From NCBI GenBank assembly GCA_011773475.1, contig WVXN01000036.1:34885-60943 (forward strand): a stretch of DNA of 26,059 nucleotides, in the 5' to 3' direction. Each line of letters opens with the position of its first letter. Position 1 is the first letter of the stretch. The notes below the pieces were generated by a model. That model had not been told where the DNA came from. It was given only the letters and a program-made list of their open reading frames with translations, and ran no database searches. Origin of the DNA: Candidatus Aenigmatarchaeota archaeon. Its GTDB lineage: Archaea > Aenigmatarchaeota > Aenigmatarchaeia > Aenigmatarchaeales > Aenigmatarchaeaceae. The position numbers and the translations under genes are program-made. Below are positions 9,649 through 14,785 of the stretch, piece by piece.

Positions 9649-10318
9649 AACTCACCACAATCTTAATTTCATTTAATCCAAGAACTGTTGAAACATCGGT
9701 CTTAACACTAATTTCTGACATACAAACATCATTTTGCTCTAAAATTCCGCAGAATTCTCTATCATTCTCAGAAACTATTTCAAAACCATCTGGTATTTTC
9801 CAAATGAGAACAACATTTTTAGCTGTTGAAGATCCAAAGTTAATCACACTTGCTCTCAGTATTATAGTTTCTCCTCTTGTTATTTTTTCAGAACAATCTA
9901 GATTAATATTAAAAATAGGTTCTTGAGGAATTTCTGGCTCTATAGATGTTTCATTAGTTTTATTTTCTTCTAAAGTTTCATTTAATGTGAAGTTTTCTTG
10001 AGATGTCTCATTAGATGTCTCATTTGGAATTACAGTTTCATTGCTTGTAATATTTTCTAAACTTTCATTAGCACTATCATTTAAAGTTATATTAATTATT
10101 TCTATAATAGTTATATTTTCAGTTAAATTAGAAAAATTCTCATTTCTCAAAGTGAAATTTTCAGATATATTGCTTGTAATATTAGATAACACATATCCAG
10201 TTATGTTAGATTCGTTCTGGGCCATTACAATTTCAGCTTGTTTTAAAACTAGAATAAAAACTATAAGGATCACTAAGAAAATCATTATATTTGTTGTTTT
10301 CTCTGACAGCGATTTCAT
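9638..10318 (-). CDS. Secreted/anchored Asn-rich protein with C-terminal CARDB-like domain (226 aa)
   Basis: Residues about 10-33 form a hydrophobic helix ending VMA before QNES, fitting a signal peptide or N-terminal anchor. Residues ~34-125 are a low-complexity linker crowded with Asn-Xaa-Ser/Thr sequons, then Glu/Pro-rich. The last ~90 residues (from FNINLDCSEKITRGE) look like a CARDB/DUF11-type immunoglobulin-like domain with the usual NFGSSTAKNVVLIWKIPDGF pattern and three further cysteines besides the one at its start. It ends 11 bp inside the next gene, the giant surface protein, so the two are translationally coupled and probably act together at the cell surface. The start follows the upstream regulator stop by 4 bp with a GATGAG Shine-Dalgarno-like sequence. 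Exact function is unknown. Confidence 0.85.
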   Translation of the reverse strand: MKSLSEKTTNIMIFLVILIVFILVLKQAEIVMAQNESNITGYVLSNITSNISENFTLRNENFSNLTENITIIEIINITLNDSANESLENITSNETVIPNETSNETSQENFTLNETLEENKTNETSIEPEIPQEPIFNINLDCSEKITRGETIILRASVINFGSSTAKNVVLIWKIPDGFEIVSENDREFCGILEQNDVCMSEISVKTDVSTVLGLNEIKIVVSYEI

Positions 10319-10322
10319 TTTC

Positions 10323-10517
10323 TCATCTTAAATAGCATAATTTTGCAGGTCCTATCCTCCTCTGAGAGATCAAACCCTCAGAAACTAGGCCAAAAACATA
10401 CTTGGACACAGTGATTCTATTAATTCCAGTGTTTTCAGCTATGCTAAGTATGGTTAAGCCTTCAGGATGTTTTTCCAAATTTTTTATTATTCTTTTTCTA
10501 AAGTTATTTTCTACCAT
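10323..10517 (-). CDS. Small winged-helix-turn-helix regulator, paralog 2 (64 aa)
   Basis: A complete small winged HTH: helices at IIKNLEKHPEG, the HTH helix pair LSIAENTGINRITVSKYVFGL, and a beta wing ending GLISQRRIGPAKLCYLR. It is about 55% identical over 60 residues to its upstream neighbour (both share KHPEGLT, EGLI.QR and AKLCYL). A strong GGGAGG Shine-Dalgarno precedes the ATG, and its start overlaps the upstream paralog's 3' end by 14 bp. It is followed 4 bp later by the secreted-protein gene. Its operon position suggests control of this surface-protein operon, perhaps as a heterodimer with its paralog; that role is inferred. Confidence 0.82.
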   Translation of the reverse strand: MVENNFRKRIIKNLEKHPEGLTILSIAENTGINRITVSKYVFGLVSEGLISQRRIGPAKLCYLR

Positions 10518-10725
10518 GTTTTCTCCTCCCTTTTAGGTAACATAATTTGGCTGTTCCAACCTCTCTCTGAAAGATCAAACCTTCTCCTAGAAGCTGGTAA
10601 ATATACTTGGTAACAGCATGTCTGCTCATCTTAATTTTTTCAGCAATCTCTACAGTTGTAAGACCCTCTGGGTGTTTTTTAAGAATTCTTATAATCTTTT
10701 GTTTAACATTATTCTTTTTTTTCAT
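10504..10725 (-). CDS. Small winged-helix-turn-helix regulator, paralog 1 (73 aa)
   Basis: First gene of the surface-protein operon. It has the same winged-helix layout as its neighbour: IIRILKKHPEG, HTH at VEIAEKIKMSRHAVTKYIYQLL, wing ending AKLCYLK, plus a basic tail GRRKHGRK that the paralog lacks. The tail could add DNA contacts. The start at 10725 is preceded by an unusual short leader containing a 14-bp palindrome (10741-10754) and further upstream AT-rich TATA-like sequence. Only a weak Shine-Dalgarno is seen. The arrangement fits an autoregulator. No ligand-binding domain is present, so any signal would have to act through partners or abundance. Confidence 0.85.
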   Translation of the reverse strand: MKKKNNVKQKIIRILKKHPEGLTTVEIAEKIKMSRHAVTKYIYQLLGEGLIFQREVGTAKLCYLKGRRKHGRK

Positions 10726-10740
10726 GTAAACACATCAGGA

Positions 10741-10754
10741 TAGCAGATCTGCTA
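10741..10754. promoter_or_regulatory. 14-bp perfect palindrome, candidate operator
   Basis: TAGCAGATCTGCTA equals its own reverse complement. It lies 16 bp upstream of the first regulator start and roughly 20-50 bp downstream of the minus-strand TATA-like sequence. That position suits a repressor site for the winged-helix proteins encoded just downstream. A chance palindrome of this length is unlikely, but binding is inferred. Confidence 0.5.
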
Positions 10755-10784
10755 AACAGCTTTGATTAACATAGATGGATACCT

Positions 10785-10806
10785 TAATTTAAAAATATTT
10801 ATATAC
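10785..10806 (-). promoter_or_regulatory. TATA-like promoter of the surface-protein operon
   Basis: On the minus strand this reads as TATATAAATATTTTTAAATT, with two overlapping archaeal TATA-like matches. Transcription would start about 10760-10775, giving a leader of about 35-50 nt that contains the palindrome at 10741-10754. Confidence 0.45.
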
Positions 10807-10887
10807 AGAAAAGAATACTTTAGTGAATTTTTCCATAATTTTTTTGAAAAAAATCATGTTCCATAAGAAATCAGAGGGTAATAGAAA

Positions 10888-10897
10888 AATTTAAAGG
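10888..10897 (+). promoter_or_regulatory. TATA-like box for the 109-aa gene
   Basis: AATTTAAAGG is centred about 26 bp before the ATG at 10919, the spacing expected when transcription starts at the start codon. The mRNA is therefore probably leaderless; no Shine-Dalgarno is present. Confidence 0.5.
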
Positions 10898-10918
10898 CAG
10901 GTTAAACTAATTTCTATA

Positions 10919-11248
10919 ATGGAAGATCATTGGAAAAAATTTAAACAAGAAATGCAAGAACATATAGAAAAAATAAATGAATTTTTAAATGAGACATCTT
11001 CAAATGAGAAATCTCAATTAGTTAAACCAGAAGAACCCGTGACAATTTCAGATAATGAGAAATCTCAAATACCTGAACAAACCCAACAAATATTTTTAGA
11101 AGAAAATAAGAAATCTGAAAAATCATCCAGAAAGAAAATCTATGGTAAATTAAAAGATTTAGTAAAAGAAGTAATGGAAAAGGAAAATATATCGCGAGCA
11201 CAAGCTTATAGAAGAGTCAAAAAGAGATTTTCTGAGAATTCTCAATAG
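10919..11248 (+). CDS. Small charged protein with HTH-like C-terminus (109 aa, unknown)
   Basis: I do not recognise a family. The N-terminal 25 residues form an amphipathic charged helix. Residues ~26-70 are a polar, probably disordered linker in which NEKSQ occurs twice. The C-terminal ~38 residues (KIYGKLKDLVKEVMEKENISRAQAYRRVKKRF written as helix-turn-helix-like pieces: KLKDLVKEVMEKEN, then SRAQAYRRVKKRF) are basic and could bind nucleic acid. No membrane segment or cysteines are seen. The gene is divergent from the surface-protein operon across 193 bp and is followed 35 bp later by the M50 protease, whose TATA-like box lies just after this stop. Confidence 0.65.
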   Translation: MEDHWKKFKQEMQEHIEKINEFLNETSSNEKSQLVKPEEPVTISDNEKSQIPEQTQQIFLEENKKSEKSSRKKIYGKLKDLVKEVMEKENISRAQAYRRVKKRFSENSQ

Positions 11249-11253
11249 TTAAT

Positions 11254-11261
11254 AATATATC
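11254..11261 (+). promoter_or_regulatory. TATA-like box for the M50 protease
   Basis: AATATATC is centred about 26 bp before the ATG at 11284, directly after the preceding stop codon. A T-run at 11262-11266 follows and may also help end the upstream transcript. Confidence 0.5.
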
Positions 11262-11283
11262 TTTTTAACAAGCAATTATTTCT

Positions 11284-11844
11284 ATGTTTACAAAAAATGA
11301 GATAAGAGACTTGATAATATCAGTTTTTGCTTTAGCCTTTATCTTTAGTTCATTTGATTATTTATTAATACCAATAACTTTGTTTGTAATAATAGTTGTT
11401 TTCTTGTCTCATGAGTTGTCTCATAAATTTCTCGCACAGCATTATGGATTTGATGCTGAATACAAAATGTGGTCTTTAGGACTATTATTAGGCTTAGTAA
11501 CAGCTTTAATCCCAGGAGCAATAGTATTTGCTGCTCCAGGAGCAGTTCGAATATCCCCTTTTAAGAAGGGATTTGCCTTTAGAGTAGCACATTTAACAAG
11601 AAAGAAATATGCATTAATAAGCCTAGCAGGACCCTTAATCAACATAATACTAGCTATTTCTTTACTTTTACTGAATTTTTTCTTTCCCTTTCAATTATTT
11701 ACATTAACAGCTAGCATATCTTTTTTGCTTGCATTTTTTAACTTACTACCAATACCACCAATGGACGGTTCTAAGATCATGGCTTGGAACCTGAAGATAT
11801 GGTTATTAGTAACTGTTGTAGCTTTCATTGGTTTGTTTATATAA
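11284..11844 (+). CDS. M50-family (site-2-protease-like) intramembrane metalloprotease
   Basis: A membrane zinc protease. The zinc-binding HExxH motif is HELSH at residues 43-47 inside a hydrophobic helix. The second signature NxxPxxxxDG is N153-LLPIPPM-D161-G162, also at a membrane helix. Around them are about five or six hydrophobic segments, and there is no PDZ or CBS domain, so this is a minimal form (186 aa). Family members cut membrane-spanning helices of regulators or clear membrane proteins. No substrate is evident: the upstream 109-aa protein has no membrane segment, so it is not an obvious anti-sigma-like partner. The gene looks leaderless, and its own stop codon lies in the TATA box of the next gene. 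Confidence 0.9.
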   Translation: MFTKNEIRDLIISVFALAFIFSSFDYLLIPITLFVIIVVFLSHELSHKFLAQHYGFDAEYKMWSLGLLLGLVTALIPGAIVFAAPGAVRISPFKKGFAFRVAHLTRKKYALISLAGPLINIILAISLLLLNFFFPFQLFTLTASISFLLAFFNLLPIPPMDGSKIMAWNLKIWLLVTVVAFIGLFI

Positions 11845-11846
11845 AT
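11836..11846 (+). promoter_or_regulatory. TATA box overlapping the protease stop codon, for the HerA-like gene
   Basis: TTTATATAAAT is a near-consensus archaeal TATA box centred about 27 bp before the ATG at 11868. The TAA stop of the upstream protease (11842-11844) lies inside it. Confidence 0.65.
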
Positions 11847-11867
11847 CACTTTTACTAAATTCTTTTC

Positions 11868-13133
11868 ATGGTAGTTGAGGACATAGTAATAGGAAGAGAG
11901 CCAGAAGACTTTGTAGTCTATGATAAAAAAGCTACTGTATTTTTAGGAAAACATATTGTTGGAAAAGGTTTTAATTATCATTTAACAAATCCAATTTTAA
12001 TGGATGTTCTAAGACCCCATGTTATTCTTATTGTTGGTAAAAGAGGTTCGGGAAAATCCTATTCATCAGCAGTTATTGCAGAGGAAATAACAAAACTACC
12101 AGACAATGTAAGACAGAACTTATCATGTTTATTGATTGATACAATGGGAATTTTCTGGTCAATGAAAAATCCAAACGATAGACAATTAATGCAATTAACA
12201 GAATGGGGATTAAAACCAAAAGGCTTTGATGTAAAAATTATTATACCACTTGGAATAAAACCATATTATGAAAAATACGATATTTCTTATGACGGAGTTT
12301 TTGCAATAAAGCCATCTGAATTATCGTCTGCAGACTGGGCTCTGACTTTTAACATAAACCTTTATGAACCATTAGGAATCTTATTAGAAAGAGTATTAAG
12401 AAGACTAAAAGGAAAGGATTACTCTATAGATGATATAATTAATGAAATTGAAAATGATAAGAGATCTGATGAGAAAGAAAAATTATCTTTAGAAAATAGA
12501 TTTTTATCAGCTAGAGGATGGGGCATTTTTTCTCAAGAGGCAGTACATATAGAAAAATTCCTTGAACCAGGCAAAGTGACTGTTTTAGATGTTTCTCTAC
12601 AAGAAATAAATGTTAGAAGTTTGATGATAGGAATTCTTTGCAGAGAGATTTATCAGGCAAGAACATCTGCTAGAAGAGAAGAGGAAATTTCATTAATGGG
12701 AGGGGAATTTGCTAAAGGAGTTCCCATGACTTGGATAACAATAGACGAATGCCATACCTACTTACCATCAGAAGGAAAAACAGCAGCCACCAATGACTTG
12801 CTAACTCTGTTAAGACAAGGAAGACAGCCTGGAATAAGTCTAGTTCTAATAACACAAAGACCAAACAAGATTCACGAAGATGCAATGTCTCAGGCAGACT
12901 TGGTCATAGCTCATAGACTGACTGCTAAGCCAGATGTCGATTCTTTAGCTGCTATAATGCAAACTTATCTTTTATCTGATATAAGAAAATTGTTACAAGA
13001 TCTTCCAAAATCGAGAGGTGCAGCTTTAATATTGGATGACAATTCCGAGAGGATTTTCAATGTTCAAGTTAAACCAAGACAGAGCTGGCATGCAGGAGAG
13101 TCTCCAGTGTCTTTGAAAGAAAAAACTACTTAA
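11868..13133 (+). CDS. HerA/FtsK-superfamily (DUF87-type) ATPase
   Basis: A DNA-pumping-type ATPase. Walker A is GKRGSGKS at residues 57-64, Walker B is WITIDECH near 289-295, and LITQRP after the RQGRQPG segment matches the sensor and arginine region of HerA-like proteins. HerA works as a hexameric translocase with the nuclease NurA in archaeal double-strand-break resection. At 421 residues this protein is shorter than classical HerA (~500), and the ~50 residues before the P-loop are too few for a typical HAS-barrel, so it may be a separate HerA-like branch. No NurA gene is in the window. A Hef-type helicase gene follows 21 bp later, suggesting a DNA-repair context. The start is leaderless. 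Confidence 0.85.
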   Translation: MVVEDIVIGREPEDFVVYDKKATVFLGKHIVGKGFNYHLTNPILMDVLRPHVILIVGKRGSGKSYSSAVIAEEITKLPDNVRQNLSCLLIDTMGIFWSMKNPNDRQLMQLTEWGLKPKGFDVKIIIPLGIKPYYEKYDISYDGVFAIKPSELSSADWALTFNINLYEPLGILLERVLRRLKGKDYSIDDIINEIENDKRSDEKEKLSLENRFLSARGWGIFSQEAVHIEKFLEPGKVTVLDVSLQEINVRSLMIGILCREIYQARTSARREEEISLMGGEFAKGVPMTWITIDECHTYLPSEGKTAATNDLLTLLRQGRQPGISLVLITQRPNKIHEDAMSQADLVIAHRLTAKPDVDSLAAIMQTYLLSDIRKLLQDLPKSRGAALILDDNSERIFNVQVKPRQSWHAGESPVSLKEKTT

Positions 13134-13154
13134 ATTTCTAAACTAATTATTCTT

Positions 13155-14672
13155 ATGTCTTTTATTGAACATCCTTTAATAAAACCTAATGCTATAGAAT
13201 CCAGAGCATATCAAGAAGCTATTTTAAACACTTCCTCTAAAAGAAATACTCTTTGCGTTCTTCCTACAGGTTTAGGGAAGACAACTCTAGCCATTCTTTT
13301 AGCAGCTCATAGACTGGAAAAATATCCAGATTCGAAAGTATTAATAACAGCACCAACTCGTCCTTTATGCGCTCAACATCAAAAAACTTTTCGAGAATGC
13401 ATGGATATTCCTGAAAACGAAATAATACTCTTAACAGGAAAAATTGCTCCTGGAAAAAGATACGAATTGTACAAGCAAGCAAAAATCATAAGCGCAACTC
13501 CGCAAACCATAGACCATGATTTAAAAAGTGGAACTTTGGATTTGTCCAATTTCAGCTTGTTGATTGTGGATGAAGTTCACCGTGCTGTTAAAAGATATTC
13601 TTATCCCTTTGTTGCAAAGATCTACATGAAAGAAGCAAAGCATCCTAGAATTTTAGGATTAACAGCCTCTCCTGGAAGCGAGAGAGCAAAAATAGAACAA
13701 ATATGTAAAAATCTTTTTATTGATTCTGTTGAAATAAGAACAGAGCTTGATAGTGATGTTAAGCCCTATATTAAAGGAATTGATACAGAAATTGTGAAAG
13801 TAAATTTACCTGAGAACTTGGAGAATGCTCAGATATTATTGAAAACTGCTCTAAAGGAAAGACTGGAAAAATTAAAAAAATACAATCTCTTTATTAAAAC
13901 CAAAAGAGAATTGTTACAAGCCCAGAAAACAGTAAGCAAACAAATTACAACTCAGAGAAAACCTTACATGTTTTACTTGGTTTCTCTGATTGTTGAAGCA
14001 ATTAAGATCTGGCATGTTTTAGAACTTTTAGAAACCCAAAGTGTTGAGGCTGCTAAAATTTATTTGGAAAAAGTTAAAGAAAAAAAAACAAAGTCAGACA
14101 AGAGAGTTTTGGTTGATAATAATTTTATTAAAGCAATGAAAACTCTTGAAGAAGGAGAGGAGCATCCAAAAATAACAGGATTAAGAGAAGTTCTGAAAAG
14201 AGAATTTGAGGAAAATAAAAATGTGAAAATAATTGTTTTCTCTCATTTCAGGGATAACATTCATCATATTCATGGTTTAATCCAGGAGATCTGTAGGCCT
14301 GTTATTTTAATCGGCCAGGCCGGAGAAAGAGGATTAAAACAAAAAGAGCAAATAAATGTTATCAAGGATTTTAATGCAGGATACTACAATTGTCTAATCA
14401 CAAGCCCTATTGGAGAAGAAGGTCTTCACATACCTTCTGCAGACATTGCAATTTTCTATGATTCTGTTCCCTCTGAGATAAGAACAATCCAGAGAAGGGG
14501 AAGGGTTGGAAGAACCAAAGTCGGAAAAATAATATTTCTCTTAACTCGAGGAACAAGAGACGAAGGCTATTTCTGGACTGCTCACAGAAGAGAGAAGAAA
14601 ATGAAATCAATTCTAAGGGAAATGCAGAACAAAGGTGAGAAAAAACAACAAAGCATTGATGACTTTACTTAA
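13155..14672 (+). CDS. hef: Stand-alone Hef-type SF2 helicase with C-terminal PIP-like motif
   Basis: Superfamily 2 helicase of the Hef/FANCM type, acting on stalled forks and branched DNA. Motif I is PTGLGKT at residues 37-43, motif II is DEVH at 139-142, motif III is TASPG near 170-174, and motif VI is QRRGRVGR near the C-terminal end. The insertion between the two RecA folds (about 200-330) is Lys-rich and helical, as in Hef. At 505 residues it lacks the XPF nuclease part that completes typical euryarchaeal Hef (~750). A separate nuclease gene is at 20905-21546. The last eight residues, QQSIDDFT, fit Qxx(I/L)xxF, a PCNA-interaction peptide. The helicase assignment is firm; PCNA binding is inferred. 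A weak TATA-like CTTAAATTTC at 13129-13138 overlaps the upstream stop. Confidence 0.9.
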   Translation: MSFIEHPLIKPNAIESRAYQEAILNTSSKRNTLCVLPTGLGKTTLAILLAAHRLEKYPDSKVLITAPTRPLCAQHQKTFRECMDIPENEIILLTGKIAPGKRYELYKQAKIISATPQTIDHDLKSGTLDLSNFSLLIVDEVHRAVKRYSYPFVAKIYMKEAKHPRILGLTASPGSERAKIEQICKNLFIDSVEIRTELDSDVKPYIKGIDTEIVKVNLPENLENAQILLKTALKERLEKLKKYNLFIKTKRELLQAQKTVSKQITTQRKPYMFYLVSLIVEAIKIWHVLELLETQSVEAAKIYLEKVKEKKTKSDKRVLVDNNFIKAMKTLEEGEEHPKITGLREVLKREFEENKNVKIIVFSHFRDNIHHIHGLIQEICRPVILIGQAGERGLKQKEQINVIKDFNAGYYNCLITSPIGEEGLHIPSADIAIFYDSVPSEIRTIQRRGRVGRTKVGKIIFLLTRGTRDEGYFWTAHRREKKMKSILREMQNKGEKKQQSIDDFT

Positions 14673-14676
14673 TTAA

Positions 14677-14686
14677 CATTTATTAA
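14677..14686 (+). promoter_or_regulatory. TATA-like box upstream of the mini-ORF and coiled-coil gene
   Basis: CATTTATTAA is centred about 28 bp before the ATG at 14710, not before the larger gene at 14786. It therefore predicts a transcript beginning at the mini-ORF start codon. Confidence 0.5.
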
Positions 14687-14709
14687 TAGTCCACTGCTAT
14701 AAAAATAAT

Positions 14710-14784
14710 ATGGGAAAAATACTTGGTAAGTCTAGAAAGGCTCAATTAAAATATTCGAGAAAAAAGAAAAAGAAAAAGCGATAA
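14710..14784 (+). CDS. 24-aa very basic mini-protein (candidate)
   Basis: The frame encodes MGKILGKSRKAQLKYS then RKKKKKKR. Its ATG is about 28 bp from a TATA-like box, the spacing seen for the leaderless genes here. It ends 1 bp before the ATG of the 732-residue gene in another frame. That gene has no Shine-Dalgarno, so the mini-ORF could couple its translation. Size and charge recall small ribosomal proteins such as eL41, but the sequence does not match what I know of them. It could also be a non-functional leader peptide, or chance in an AAA-rich stretch. Confidence 0.45.
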   Translation: MGKILGKSRKAQLKYSRKKKKKKR

Positions 14785-14785
14785 A

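Noticed and set aside
10831..10855. T-run followed by A-run (small inverted repeat) as a terminator
   Set aside because: It lies between two divergent starts, where no transcript ends, and the pairing is simple A-T only.
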